A stretch of 64,000 bases of DNA from Duganella zoogloeoides (GTDB lineage Bacteria; Pseudomonadota; Gammaproteobacteria; Burkholderiales; Burkholderiaceae_D): the NCBI RefSeq assembly GCF_034479515.1, contig NZ_CP140152.1, forward strand, positions 1,178,001 to 1,242,000. Reading direction: 5' to 3'. A program made the position numbers and the translations under genes. This document shows, piece by piece, positions 1-8,873 of this stretch; the stretch's first letter is position 1; every line of letters begins with the position of its first letter. The notes beneath the pieces were generated by a model that saw nothing but the letters and a program-made list of their open reading frames with translations, was not told the DNA's origin and ran no database searches.

Positions 1-50
1 ATCAGCTTGCCGTCCGGGTGTGCGTCGGGATGTGCGGGGAAGTCGCTCAT
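1..50 (-). CDS. Start of a gene cut by the window edge, downstream of kaiC
   Basis: An ATG on the minus strand at 50-48 opens a reading frame that runs off the window edge, reading M-S-D-F-P-A-H-P-D-A-H-P-D-G-K-L. It begins 9 nt after the kaiC-like stop codon, with a purine-rich AAGAGAT upstream, so it is probably the next gene of the same operon. Only 16 codons are visible and no family can be named. KaiC-like ATPases in proteobacteria often sit beside histidine kinases or KaiB-like proteins, which is a guess from family context only. Confidence 0.5.
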   Translation of the reverse strand, partial: MSDFPAHPDAHPDGKL

Positions 51-59
51 GTCATCTCT

Positions 60-1526
60 TCATAGCGTCGGCGTGAGGTGGACCGGGCCAGAGACAGCTT
101 CTTCGATGCTCATGCCCTGGTCGGAAATGAGCAGGATGTGGTTGGCAGCGTCGTAACCGTTTTCGCGCAGCTTGAGTACGCCGATCTGGCGGCGGTTGAT
201 GCCGTTCACATCCACGTAGCGCATCAGGATGATGTTCTCGAACAGCATCGACGCAGCAATTTCGCCATCGCCCGGGGCCTGGCCGAAATACGCCAGTTCC
301 TGGGTAAAGAACGTGGTGACGTTGCGGCAGCGCAGCTCGTTGACCAGCGCCGCCAGGAACGAGCGCGAGCGCCCGGGGTGCATGACGATTTCGCGCAGGC
401 CGTCGATGCCATCGACCAGCAGGCGCGATACCTGGCGCGCTTCCACGTTGCGCAGCACGCTGTGGGCCAGGCTGTCGACCAGGATTTCCAGCGGCGGATT
501 CCAGATGACCTGCAGGGCGCCGCTGTCGTAATAGGTGCGGAAGTCGAGGCCCACGCTGCTCGCCTTTTCCAGCAGTGCCTCGGGCGACTCGTAAAAGCCG
601 ACGACCAGGCACGGCTCGCCGCGCTTGAGTCCATCGTAAATGAAATGCATGCCCATCAGGGTCTTGCCCACACCCGGGTTGCCCAGCAGCGCGGTGGTCG
701 AACCCTTGGCGACGCCCCCGTGGGTGAGGCGGTCCCAGCCTTCGATGCCAAAGCCGAGCCGCTGGCGCGACACCACCGGGGTGGAGCCGGTCACCGTGCT
801 CACCGCTTCGAGGCGCGGATAGATGGCAATGCCATCGGTGCCCACCTCGAACACGTGACGCCCCAGCAGGTGCTTGCTGCCGCGCAGCTTGAACACCTTG
901 ATTTCGCGGATCAGGTTGAGGCCATGCTCGAACTGGCTCAGTTCGATCAAGCCATCGACCAGGGTGTTTTCCGAGTCGGCCACATTGCCTTCGGTGGGCG
1001 AGAGCAAAAAGGTGGTGCAGCGCATGGTGGACACCAGCGAGTTCAGCGACAGCATGAATTCGGACAGCGCCACGTCGGACGGCTTGGCGTCGCGCACGGT
1101 GCGAAAGCCGTCGATGATCATGATGTCCGGTTGCTGCTCGGCTAGCGTGGTGGCGATCGACTTGAGCAACTGGCGCAAGCCGCCCTTGAGCAGGTCGGGG
1201 TAGGCGCCGATGAAGACGATGCGGTCGCCCACCAGTTGCTCGTCGAAGAACGAAAAGCTGCTCAGGTGATTGAGCATCTTGCCGTGGGTTTCGGCAATCA
1301 GCGTGAGGATCAGGACTTTCTTGCCCTGGTGCGCGTGGTGGTAGCCGATCTGGCACGCCAGCGTGGTCTTGCCGCTGCCAGCCAGTCCCTGCAGCAGGTA
1401 CAGGCTGTGCGAGGGAAAGCCGCCACCCAAAATCTGGTCGAGCCCCGGCACGCCGGTTTGCAATAGCGGAATGCGGGCCGATAAGGCGTTATCGGAGGAA
1501 GAATTGGCGGCAGAAAAGGTAGTCAT
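60..1526 (-). CDS. KaiC-like double-domain RecA-type ATPase
   Basis: This 488-residue protein has two KaiC/RAD55-type ATPase domains in tandem. The first carries a Walker A motif (GLAGSGKTT, about residues 47-55) and a hydrophobic Walker B (IMIIDGF). The second has NPGVGKT near residue 285 and LLVDGIDGL as Walker B. Length and double-domain layout match non-cyanobacterial KaiC proteins, which act in signalling or stress responses rather than a proven clock. The frame extends six codons upstream only through a GTG; the ATG at 1526 has a GAGAG ribosome site and is preferred. It is followed within 10 nt by another gene. Palindromes at 1556-1588 lie in its promoter region. The partner and output are not visible here. 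Confidence 0.85.
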   Translation of the reverse strand: MTTFSAANSSSDNALSARIPLLQTGVPGLDQILGGGFPSHSLYLLQGLAGSGKTTLACQIGYHHAHQGKKVLILTLIAETHGKMLNHLSSFSFFDEQLVGDRIVFIGAYPDLLKGGLRQLLKSIATTLAEQQPDIMIIDGFRTVRDAKPSDVALSEFMLSLNSLVSTMRCTTFLLSPTEGNVADSENTLVDGLIELSQFEHGLNLIREIKVFKLRGSKHLLGRHVFEVGTDGIAIYPRLEAVSTVTGSTPVVSRQRLGFGIEGWDRLTHGGVAKGSTTALLGNPGVGKTLMGMHFIYDGLKRGEPCLVVGFYESPEALLEKASSVGLDFRTYYDSGALQVIWNPPLEILVDSLAHSVLRNVEARQVSRLLVDGIDGLREIVMHPGRSRSFLAALVNELRCRNVTTFFTQELAYFGQAPGDGEIAASMLFENIILMRYVDVNGINRRQIGVLKLRENGYDAANHILLISDQGMSIEEAVSGPVHLTPTL

Positions 1527-1555
1527 GTCCACTCTCACGGGCACTACATGCCACA

Positions 1556-1588
1556 GGTGAAATTCACCAAGTGCAATATTGCACTTGG
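1556..1588. promoter_or_regulatory. Two adjacent palindromes upstream of the kaiC-like gene
   Basis: Positions 1567-1588 form a perfect 22-bp palindrome whose left half is CCAAGTGCAAT. It abuts a 13-bp palindrome, GGTGAAATTCACC, at 1556-1568. Both lie 30-62 bp upstream of the kaiC-like ATG, where a dimeric regulator could bind. The regulator is unknown. A transcript hairpin is the alternative, but there is no T-tract. Confidence 0.5.
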
Positions 1589-1697
1589 AAAATTATTCAC
1601 ACTGTAGCATAAGGGAAGTATAGGAGTACTGTGGCGGCAGCCATGTGCGACAACACACCGACGCACAGGACCGGTGCAAATTTGTCAAATTATGACA

Positions 1698-2552
1698 TCA
1701 ACCGATGAAGGAGTCGAATTGCAAGTCGAACTCTTGCAAGGCTTTCTGGGCATTTTGCATTTTTTTGCGGAAATCGGGACCCCGTTGCAAGGCCAGTCCG
1801 ACAGCGAGCACATCGATCACCACCAGGTAGGCCAGCCGGGCCGAGATGGGCGTATAGGGATCGATGTTGAAGATCAGGTCGATGGGAATCAGCACCGTGG
1901 CCAGGTCGGCCAGCGGCGTGCCCGATGGCGCCAGCGCGATGACGTCGGCGCCGCCGCGGCGCGCCAGCTTGACCGAGCGCACCAGCGACGGGCTGTTGCC
2001 GCGCTGCGAAATGGCCACCACGGCGTCGCCGGTGCGCAGCAGGGCAGCGGCAATGCTGTGGATATGCGGGTCGGCGTAGGCCACCGTGGGCACGCCCGAG
2101 CGGAAGAACTTGTGCTGGGCGTCGGCGGCAACGATGCCGGACGTGCCCTGGCCGTAGAACTCGATCTTGTTGGCTTTCGACAAGATGTCGAGCGCCTTCT
2201 GGATGGCGTCGGGGTCGAGATTGTTGCGCAGGTCGAGCAGGGTGTTGATCGAGCGGCTGCAAATCTTGTTGACCAGGTCGGCCGCCAGGTCGTCCTGGGT
2301 GGGCTGTTCGTTCAGGCCGGGCAGGGCCAGCGCCAGGCCCTGCGCCAGTTTCAGCTTGAACTCGTGCCAGCCGTCGTAACCGAGCGTGCGGCAAAACCGC
2401 ACCACGGTCGGTTCCGACACTTGCGCGCTCTTGGCCAGCGCCGTGATGTTCTGGCTGACGGTCTGGCCGGGATGGTCGAGCACGGCCAGCGCGACTTTGC
2501 GCTCCGACTTGGAGAGCGAGTCGAGCTGGGTGCGGATCGAGTCGAGCAGCAT
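1698..2552 (-). CDS. hexR: HexR, RpiR-family transcriptional regulator of central carbon metabolism
   Basis: This 284-residue protein has an N-terminal RpiR helix-turn-helix (about residues 1-77, with SEPTVVRFCRTLGYDGWHEF as the recognition region) and a C-terminal SIS sugar-phosphate-binding domain (about 125-250). The known HexR role is to repress zwf, edd-eda and related genes until 2-keto-3-deoxy-6-phosphogluconate (KDPG) is bound. It starts 13 nt after zwf, with an AGGA ribosome site overlapping the zwf stop region, so the two genes are co-transcribed and HexR probably autoregulates through the zwf promoter. HexR-like palindromes occur before zwf, pgi and edd. Assignment to HexR rather than another RpiR protein rests on this context and overall similarity. 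Confidence 0.92.
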   Translation of the reverse strand: MLLDSIRTQLDSLSKSERKVALAVLDHPGQTVSQNITALAKSAQVSEPTVVRFCRTLGYDGWHEFKLKLAQGLALALPGLNEQPTQDDLAADLVNKICSRSINTLLDLRNNLDPDAIQKALDILSKANKIEFYGQGTSGIVAADAQHKFFRSGVPTVAYADPHIHSIAAALLRTGDAVVAISQRGNSPSLVRSVKLARRGGADVIALAPSGTPLADLATVLIPIDLIFNIDPYTPISARLAYLVVIDVLAVGLALQRGPDFRKKMQNAQKALQEFDLQFDSFIG

Positions 2553-2565
2553 GGCGTTATGGGTC

Positions 2566-4038
2566 CTAGTCTTCCGGCAGCGCTTCTTCGCGCCACTGCA
2601 AGCCTTCGCGGCTGATCAGGGCCGACGAGGCGGCCGGGCCCCAGGTACCGGCCGAGTACGGCACCGGATAGCTGTCGTCCGATTCCCAGTGGTCGAGGAT
2701 CGGCTCGACCCATTCCCACGCCGCTTCCAGCTCGTCACCGCGCATGAACAGGGTCAACTGGCCGCGCAGCACGTCGAGCAGCAGGCGCTCGTACGCTTCC
2801 ATGCGTGGCGACTTGAACTGTTCGCGGAAGTCCAATTCCAGCTCGGCCTGCTTCAAGCGCATGCCGTCGCCTGGGGTCTTGGCCATCAGGTTCATGCGCA
2901 GGCCTTCGTCCGGTTGCAGACGGATCACCAGCGAGTTGGGCTGGAAGCTGTTGGTGGGCTGGGCGAAGATCGAGTGCGGAATCTGCTTGAAGCGCACGAC
3001 GATCTCGGCCAGGCTGTCGGCCATGCGCTTGCCGGTCCGCAGGTAGAACGGCACGCCGGCCCAGCGCCAGGTGTCGATCTCGGCCTTCATGGCCACGAAG
3101 GTTTCGGTGCGCGAGTGTTCCGGCGCGTCCGGTTCGTCGCGGTAGCTGGGCACGGCCTTGCCATCGACGTGACCGGCGCGGTACTGGCCGCGCACGATGT
3201 TTTGCGCCAGCGTGCTCGGGGTGAATTTTTTAAGCGAGCGCAGCACTTGCAACTTGGCGTCGCGCACGGCGTCCGGTGCGATCGAGGTGGGCGGTTCCAT
3301 GGCCACGATGCACAGCAGTTGCAGCAAATGGTTTTGCAGCATGTCGCGCAGCGCGCCCGACGTGTCGTAGTAGCCCATGCGGTTGCCCACGCCCAGTTTC
3401 TCGGCGATGGTGATCTGGACGTCGGAAATCCACTCGCGGCGCCACAGCGGCTCGAACAGGATGTTGCCAAAGCGCAGGGCCAGCAGATTCTGTACCGTCT
3501 CCTTGCCCAGGTAGTGGTCGATCCGGTAAATCTGCGATTCCTCGAAGACCTTGCCCACTTCGGCATTGATCTGCTTGGCCGAGGCCAGGTCGCGGCCCAG
3601 CGGTTTTTCCAGCACCACGCGCGAATTGGCGGTGACCAGGCCGTTTTCCTTGAGGCTCTCGCAAATGCGGGCGAAGATGGCTGGCGGCGTGGCCAGGTAG
3701 TACACGCGGGTAATCGCGCTATCCTGGCGCAGCGCTTCGACCAGCGGCGCATAGGTGGTGGCGTCGGTGGCGTTGAGCGACACGTACACGATGCGGGCCG
3801 TGAAGCGCGCCCACGCGGCCGGCGCCACGGCCGGCGACTTGATCAGCGGCTTCGAGGTGGTTTCGACCGTGTGCAGGAACTCTTCCTGGCTGGCGTCCGC
3901 GCGGCCTACGCAAATGATGCGGGCAGTAGGAGGCAGGTCGTTGGCCACGTCGCGCGCGTACATCGCGGGCAGCAATTTGCGCATCGACAGGTCGCCGCTG
4001 CCGCCGAACAGAACCAGGTCAAAATCGGTAAGTGCCAT
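2566..4038 (-). CDS. zwf: Glucose-6-phosphate 1-dehydrogenase
   Basis: Zwf oxidises glucose 6-phosphate to 6-phosphogluconolactone with NAD(P)+, the entry to the Entner-Doudoroff and pentose phosphate routes. The 490-residue protein shows the dinucleotide-binding FGGSGDLSMRKLLPA at the N-terminus and the active-site RIDHYLGKETVQNLLALRF in the middle, and is normal length. The frame continues 23 codons upstream, but the ATG at 4038 gives the conserved start of the family (MALTDFDLVLFGGSGDL). Its ribosome site is weak. hexR follows 13 nt downstream. Two HexR-like boxes lie 34-83 bp upstream of the start. Confidence 0.97.
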   Translation of the reverse strand: MALTDFDLVLFGGSGDLSMRKLLPAMYARDVANDLPPTARIICVGRADASQEEFLHTVETTSKPLIKSPAVAPAAWARFTARIVYVSLNATDATTYAPLVEALRQDSAITRVYYLATPPAIFARICESLKENGLVTANSRVVLEKPLGRDLASAKQINAEVGKVFEESQIYRIDHYLGKETVQNLLALRFGNILFEPLWRREWISDVQITIAEKLGVGNRMGYYDTSGALRDMLQNHLLQLLCIVAMEPPTSIAPDAVRDAKLQVLRSLKKFTPSTLAQNIVRGQYRAGHVDGKAVPSYRDEPDAPEHSRTETFVAMKAEIDTWRWAGVPFYLRTGKRMADSLAEIVVRFKQIPHSIFAQPTNSFQPNSLVIRLQPDEGLRMNLMAKTPGDGMRLKQAELELDFREQFKSPRMEAYERLLLDVLRGQLTLFMRGDELEAAWEWVEPILDHWESDDSYPVPYSAGTWGPAASSALISREGLQWREEALPED

Positions 4039-4071
4039 AGTGAGATCTGAGGTAAAAGAGCTTGATGGTGG

Positions 4072-4089
4072 ATGTGTAAATTTACTACG
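4072..4089. promoter_or_regulatory. HexR-like box upstream of zwf
   Basis: The 18 bp here contain the symmetrical core TAAATTTA followed by CTACG, close to a palindrome of the form TGTAG-TAAATTTA-CTACA. The same pattern recurs at 4104-4121, 6740-6757 and 6900-6917, beside the other glucose genes. It lies 34 bp upstream of the zwf ATG, suitable for promoter occlusion. The match to the HexR operator is inferred from recurrence and from the adjacent hexR gene. Confidence 0.65.
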
Positions 4090-4103
4090 TCGAAATGCGA
4101 AAA

Positions 4104-4121
4104 GCAAGAAACTTTACTACA
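4104..4121. promoter_or_regulatory. Second HexR-like half-box upstream of zwf
   Basis: The right arm TTTACTACA is an exact half of the palindrome seen at the other sites, while the left arm is degraded; about 13 of 18 positions fit. It ends right beside the lactonase stop codon and lies 66 bp upstream of the zwf start. It could strengthen HexR binding cooperatively with the 4072-4089 site. Confidence 0.5.
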
Positions 4122-5021
4122 TTACTGCCGGTATGCCGGTTCTGCCCGGCCGGCTACATCCACTTGCAGGGCCAGCAGTTTGCCACTGAACGGGTATTGT
4201 GCCAGTTCTTCGGCCGGTCGTGCGCCGGCGCTGGTGACATACAGCGTGCGCAGGTTCGGGCCGCCGAAGGCCACCATGGTCGGGCAGCGCACCGGCAAGG
4301 CGATTTCAGCCAACACCTCGCCTTGTGGTGAGAGCTTGACGATGCGCGCACCTTCGAACAGCGCGCTCCAGTAATTGCCTTCGCTATCGACCGCGCCGCC
4401 ATCGGGCCGGCCACCGTAGTTGTTGGTCTTGTCGGCTGAGAACTGCCGGAATACCTGCTCGTTGCCGGCCGCACCGGTCGCCACGTCGTAGTCGAAACGG
4501 CGCAGCAGGTGGGCACTGGTGTCGGCGTGGTACATGGTTTTCTGGTCGGGGCTGAAGGCCAGGCCGTTGGAATTGGTCATGCCGCCGGCCCAGGCGCGGC
4601 GCAGTTGTCCATGCTCCAGCACGTACATCTCGGCAGCGGGTTTGTCGCGCGGCTCGTAGATGGTGCCGATCCAGTAGCGGCCGGCGCCATCGACCTTGCC
4701 GTCGTTGAAGCGGGTGATTGCCGTGTCGTACGGCGCGGGGGCAATCAGCGTGGTGCGTACAGCGTCGCTGGCGGTATCGAGGTGCAGCACGCCGTTGCGG
4801 GTGGCAACGATCAGGCCGCCCTGTTCGGCAATCGCCAGGCTGGCCGGTTCGCTCTCGAGCAGCCATGCGTGGTGGGCGCCGCTGGCAGGATCGAGCCGGT
4901 GCACGGTGCGCGCCGGGATATCGACCCAGTACAGCACCTGCTCGTCGGCGTGCCACAGCGGCGACTCGCCGGTTTGCATGACGGCGTCGCAGGCGACCTG
5001 GATGATCGGGGTGGTTTCCAT
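4122..5021 (-). CDS. SMP-30/gluconolactonase family sugar lactonase
   Basis: This 299-residue six-bladed beta-propeller lactonase of the SMP-30/regucalcin family hydrolyses aldonolactones using a bound divalent metal. The first ligand region GESPLWH, the NSNGLAFSPD repeat with following D, and RPDGGAVDSEGNYW are all visible. The ATG at 5021 has an AAGGA ribosome site. The gene begins 14 nt after pgi and shares its transcript, ending just upstream of the zwf promoter. This position between Pgi and Zwf suggests that it opens gluconolactone or 6-phosphogluconolactone; no classical 6-phosphogluconolactonase gene is visible here. The exact substrate is inference. Confidence 0.88.
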   Translation of the reverse strand: METTPIIQVACDAVMQTGESPLWHADEQVLYWVDIPARTVHRLDPASGAHHAWLLESEPASLAIAEQGGLIVATRNGVLHLDTASDAVRTTLIAPAPYDTAITRFNDGKVDGAGRYWIGTIYEPRDKPAAEMYVLEHGQLRRAWAGGMTNSNGLAFSPDQKTMYHADTSAHLLRRFDYDVATGAAGNEQVFRQFSADKTNNYGGRPDGGAVDSEGNYWSALFEGARIVKLSPQGEVLAEIALPVRCPTMVAFGGPNLRTLYVTSAGARPAEELAQYPFSGKLLALQVDVAGRAEPAYRQ

Positions 5022-5035
5022 GTGTGTATCCTTGC

Positions 5036-6685
5036 TTACAGGTGCTGTGCCGCCTTGGCCATGATGATCAGGCCATTGGTCGAGCTGTCGTGGCGTTCCG
5101 GCTTGATCTCGCCTTGCAGCTCGGCCTGGATATTCTTGGCCAGGACCTTGCCCAGCTCCACGCCCCACTGGTCGAAACTGTTGACATCCCAGATCACGCC
5201 CTGCACGAAGGTTTTATGTTCGTACAGCGCAATCAGCGCACCCAGGGTGAGCGGCGTGAGCTGATCCATCAGGATGGTGTTCGACGGCCGGTTGCCGGGG
5301 AAGGTTTTATGCGGCACCAGTTCTTCGATTGCGGTCGCGGAGAGGTTCTGCGCGGTCAGGTCGGCGCGCACTTCGTCGCCGGTCTTGCCGGTCATGAAGG
5401 CTTCGGACTGGGCGAAGCAGTTGGCCAGCAGGGCGTCGTGGTGGCCCGGCAGGTCGTGCGTGGCGCGCAGCGCGGCGATGAAGTCGATCGGCGTGATGTC
5501 GGTACCCTGGTGCAGCAACTGGAAGTAGGCGTGCTGGGCGTTGGTGCCGCATTCGCCCCATACGACCGGGCAGGTGGCGGTATCGACCGCCGCGCCGCCA
5601 CGGGTGACGCGCTTGCCGTTGCTTTCCATGTCCAGCTGCTGCAGGTAGGCGGGGAAGCGGTTCAGGTCCTGGTGGTACGGCGCGATCGACAGCGAGCCGG
5701 CGTCGAGGAACTCGCGGTTCCAGAAACCGACCAGGGCCAGCAGCACCGGCATATTCTGTTCCAGCGGCGCTTCGCGGAAATGCTCGTCGATGGCGTGCGC
5801 GCCGGCGAGGAAGTCGCTGAAATAGCCGAAGCCGACGGCCAGCGCCACCGACAGGCCGATCGCCGACCACACGGAGTAGCGGCCGCCCACCCAGTCCCAG
5901 AACGGGAACATATTGGCCGGGTCGATGCCGAACGCCTGCACCGACTCGAGGTTGGTGGAGACGGCCACGAAGTGGCGCGCCAGGTCGGCCTCGGTGGCGC
6001 TTTGCAGGAACCAGGTGCGCGCGGTGTTCGCGTTGAGCATGGTTTCAGCAGTGGTGAAGGTTTTCGACGCAACGATGAACAGCGTGGTTTCCGGGTTGAC
6101 CAGGGCCAGCGCGGCGTCCATGTCATGGCCATCGACGTTGGAGACGAAATGCATCTTCAGGCGTGGATGAGCGAACGAGCGCAGCGCCAGCACGGCCATT
6201 TTAGGACCCAGGTCGGAGCCGCCGATACCGATGTTGACGATGTCGGTGATCGGCTTGCCGCTGTAGCCGAGCCAGGCGCCGCTGCGCACCTTGTCGGTGA
6301 AGTCGCGCACCTGGTCCAGTACGGCGTGCACATCGGGCACCACGTCGCGGCCATCGACCACCAGGCTTTTGCCGCGCGGCAAACGCAGGGCCGTATGCAG
6401 TACGGCACGATGTTCGGTAAGATTGATCTTGTCACCACGCAGCATGGCATCGCGCTGCGTCTCCACGCCGCGTTCACGCGCCAGGTCCACCAGCAGGGCG
6501 ATGGTGTCGGCGTCCAGGCGGTTCTTCGAGTAGTCGAGGAACAGGCCGGCGGCATCGACCGTCAACTGCGGGAAGCGCTGGTCATTGTCGGCAAACAGCT
6601 GGCGCATCTGCCACTGGCGGGCGTCAACGGCGTGGGCTGCGAGGGCTTGGTAGCTGGCGGTCGAGGTAAGGGCAGGTTGGCGCAT
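5036..6685 (-). CDS. pgi: Glucose-6-phosphate isomerase
   Basis: Pgi interconverts glucose 6-phosphate and fructose 6-phosphate. The 549-residue protein has the family signatures GIGGSDLGPKM and a C-terminal VNSFDQWGVELGK block, and normal length for the long bacterial form. It is transcribed divergently from edd. The lactonase gene follows after 14 nt, making a two-gene operon. A HexR-like box lies at 6740-6757, about 55 bp upstream of the start, which places an isomerase inside the same control circuit as zwf and edd-eda. Confidence 0.97.
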   Translation of the reverse strand: MRQPALTSTASYQALAAHAVDARQWQMRQLFADNDQRFPQLTVDAAGLFLDYSKNRLDADTIALLVDLARERGVETQRDAMLRGDKINLTEHRAVLHTALRLPRGKSLVVDGRDVVPDVHAVLDQVRDFTDKVRSGAWLGYSGKPITDIVNIGIGGSDLGPKMAVLALRSFAHPRLKMHFVSNVDGHDMDAALALVNPETTLFIVASKTFTTAETMLNANTARTWFLQSATEADLARHFVAVSTNLESVQAFGIDPANMFPFWDWVGGRYSVWSAIGLSVALAVGFGYFSDFLAGAHAIDEHFREAPLEQNMPVLLALVGFWNREFLDAGSLSIAPYHQDLNRFPAYLQQLDMESNGKRVTRGGAAVDTATCPVVWGECGTNAQHAYFQLLHQGTDITPIDFIAALRATHDLPGHHDALLANCFAQSEAFMTGKTGDEVRADLTAQNLSATAIEELVPHKTFPGNRPSNTILMDQLTPLTLGALIALYEHKTFVQGVIWDVNSFDQWGVELGKVLAKNIQAELQGEIKPERHDSSTNGLIIMAKAAQHL

Positions 6686-6739
6686 AGTGTTGGGCGTCGG
6701 ATGGAAGTAAGAATAAGATGGTTGAATAATACAGGAAAA

Positions 6740-6757
6740 AGCGGTAAATTCACTACG
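6740..6757. promoter_or_regulatory. HexR-like box upstream of pgi
   Basis: The core TAAATTCA followed by CTACG matches the right two-thirds of the palindrome seen at the zwf and edd sites, with about 13 of 18 positions fitting. It lies 54 bp upstream of the pgi ATG in the 253-bp region between pgi and edd. The remainder of that region is AT-rich promoter-like DNA with no gene. Confidence 0.55.
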
Positions 6758-6899
6758 GTTCTGTTGAAATTATGGAATTTTATCGGGTGTGAAGGTCGGT
6801 TTTTCTGCGCAATAATCAGCTAGCCAAGTAAGACAATACAGCTCGCCACGCTAGACGGGATCACGGATTCCTCACGAAAAATCGCTGGCTGCGCCATTT

Positions 6900-6917
6900 T
6901 GTAGTAAAATTTCATAA
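6900..6917. promoter_or_regulatory. HexR-like box upstream of edd
   Basis: TGTAGTAAA is a perfect left half of the inferred HexR palindrome; the right half (ATTTCATAA) is degenerate. It lies 21 bp upstream of the edd ATG and just before the AAGGAATC ribosome site, so bound HexR would block initiation or early elongation of edd-eda transcription. Known HexR regulons include edd in many proteobacteria. Confidence 0.6.
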
Positions 6918-6938
6918 GTTAATCGATAAGGAATCAAC

Positions 6939-8870
6939 ATGGCCTTGCATCCCGTACTGGAATCCGTCACCGCGCGCATCATCTCGCGTAGCAAACCTTC
7001 GCGTGGCGCTTATCTTGAGCATCTCGAAGCGGCGCGCGTGAAGGGCGTGCAGCGCGGCACCCTGGCATGTACCAACCTGGCGCACGGCTTTGCGGCGTTT
7101 CCCGCCAACGACAAGCTCTCGCTCAAGGAACTGAAAAAGCCGTCGGTGGCGATCGTTTCCGCCTATAACGACATGCTGTCCGCGCACCAGCCGTTCGAAG
7201 GCTTCCCGGCGCTGATCAAGGACGCCGTGCGCGAAGTGGGCGCGGTGGCGCAATTTGCCGGCGGCACGCCCGCCATGTGTGATGGCGTCACGCAAGGACA
7301 GCCCGGCATGGAATTGTCGCTGTTCTCGCGTGACGCGATCGCCATGTCCACCGCTATCGCGCTGTCGCACAATATGTTCGACGCGGCCGTGTATCTGGGC
7401 GTGTGCGACAAGATCGTGCCGGGCCTGTTGATCGGCGCGCTGCACTTCGGTCACCTGCCGGCCGTGTTCGTTCCGGCCGGCCCGATGACCACCGGCCTGT
7501 CCAATTCCGAGAAAGCCAAGATCCGCCAGCTGTATGCCCAGGGCAAGGTCGGCCGCGCCGAACTGCTCGAAGGCGAGTCGCAGTCGTACCACGGCGCCGG
7601 CACTTGCACCTTCTACGGCACCGCCAACAGCAACCAGATGCTGATGGAAGTGATGGGCCTGCACCTGCCGGGCGCCGCCTTCATTACCCCCAATACCCCG
7701 CTGCGCGCCGAGCTGACCAAGGCCGCCGCCCGCCGCGTCGCCGTGATCAGTGCGCAATCGGACGAATACCTGCCGGTCGGCCACGTGGTCGATGAAAAAT
7801 CGATCGTCAACGCGATTGTCGCGCTGCTCACCACCGGTGGATCCACCAACCACACGCTGCACCTGGTGGCCATTGCCAAAGCGGCCGGCATCGTGATCGA
7901 CTGGGACGATTTCGACGAGCTGTCGAAAGTGGTGCCGCTGCTCACCCGCATTTACCCGAACGGCAATGCCGACGTCAATCACTTCCACGCCGCTGGCGGC
8001 ACCGGTTTCGTGATCCGTGAATTGCTCGACGGCGGCCTGCTGCACGACGATGTCACCACGATTTTGGGCAAAGGCTTGCGCGCCCACACCACCGAACCAT
8101 TCCTCGGCGAAGGTGAGGTTGGACGCGAAGGCGTGGTGTGGAAAGCGGCGCCGGAACAATCGGGCGACGAAGCGGTGCTGCGCAAGATCACCGCGCCGTT
8201 CTCGCCGGATGGCGGCACCGTGCTGGTCAAGGGCAACCTGGGCCGCGCGGTGATGAAAGTGTCGGCTGTGAAGCCCGAGCACCAGACCGTGGAAGCGCCT
8301 GCATTGGTATTCAACTCGCAGGAAGATTTCATGGATGCCTACAAGGCCGGCCAGCTCGACCGCGATTTTGTCGCCGTGCTGCGCTTCCAGGGGCCGCGCG
8401 CCAACGGCATGCCGGAACTGCACGCGTTGACGCCGGCGCTGGCCAACCTGCAGGATGCCGGCCGCCACGTCGCGCTGGTGACCGACGGCCGCATGTCGGG
8501 TGCGTCGGGCAAGGTGCCGGCGGCAATCCACGTGTCGCCGGAAATCCTGGCCGGCGGACCGCTGGGCCGCGTGCGCGATGGCGACATCATCCGCGTGTGC
8601 GCCCGCACCGGCACGCTCGAAGCGAAAGTGGAAGCGAGCGTCTGGAATGCGCGTGAACAAGCCACGGCCGACCTGACCCCGAACGGCGTGGGCATGGGCC
8701 GCGAGCTGTTTGCCATGTTCCGCCACAGCGTTTCCGAGGCGGAAAAAGGCGCCACCACCTTCCCGCTGCCGTCGCCGATCCCGACCGTCGTCGGCCTGCA
8801 TGACAAAGATCCGGTCGGTAACACCGTGCCGGGTTCCGATGAAGATTTCTCGATGAAGAAAGAAGCGTAA
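6939..8870 (+). CDS. edd: Phosphogluconate dehydratase
   Basis: Edd dehydrates 6-phosphogluconate to 2-keto-3-deoxy-6-phosphogluconate, the first dedicated Entner-Doudoroff step, using an iron-sulfur cluster. The 643-residue protein belongs to the IlvD/Edd family, with cluster cysteines visible in [21 protein letters not shown] and [16 protein letters not shown]. The start has an AAGGAATCAAC ribosome site. eda begins 3 nt after its stop, so the two are translated as a pair. The protein is somewhat longer than the E. coli enzyme, but no domain is missing. Confidence 0.97.
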   Translation: MALHPVLESVTARIISRSKPSRGAYLEHLEAARVKGVQRGTLACTNLAHGFAAFPANDKLSLKELKKPSVAIVSAYNDMLSAHQPFEGFPALIKDAVREVGAVAQFAGGTPAMCDGVTQGQPGMELSLFSRDAIAMSTAIALSHNMFDAAVYLGVCDKIVPGLLIGALHFGHLPAVFVPAGPMTTGLSNSEKAKIRQLYAQGKVGRAELLEGESQSYHGAGTCTFYGTANSNQMLMEVMGLHLPGAAFITPNTPLRAELTKAAARRVAVISAQSDEYLPVGHVVDEKSIVNAIVALLTTGGSTNHTLHLVAIAKAAGIVIDWDDFDELSKVVPLLTRIYPNGNADVNHFHAAGGTGFVIRELLDGGLLHDDVTTILGKGLRAHTTEPFLGEGEVGREGVVWKAAPEQSGDEAVLRKITAPFSPDGGTVLVKGNLGRAVMKVSAVKPEHQTVEAPALVFNSQEDFMDAYKAGQLDRDFVAVLRFQGPRANGMPELHALTPALANLQDAGRHVALVTDGRMSGASGKVPAAIHVSPEILAGGPLGRVRDGDIIRVCARTGTLEAKVEASVWNAREQATADLTPNGVGMGRELFAMFRHSVSEAEKGATTFPLPSPIPTVVGLHDKDPVGNTVPGSDEDFSMKKEA

Positions 8871-8873
8871 ATC

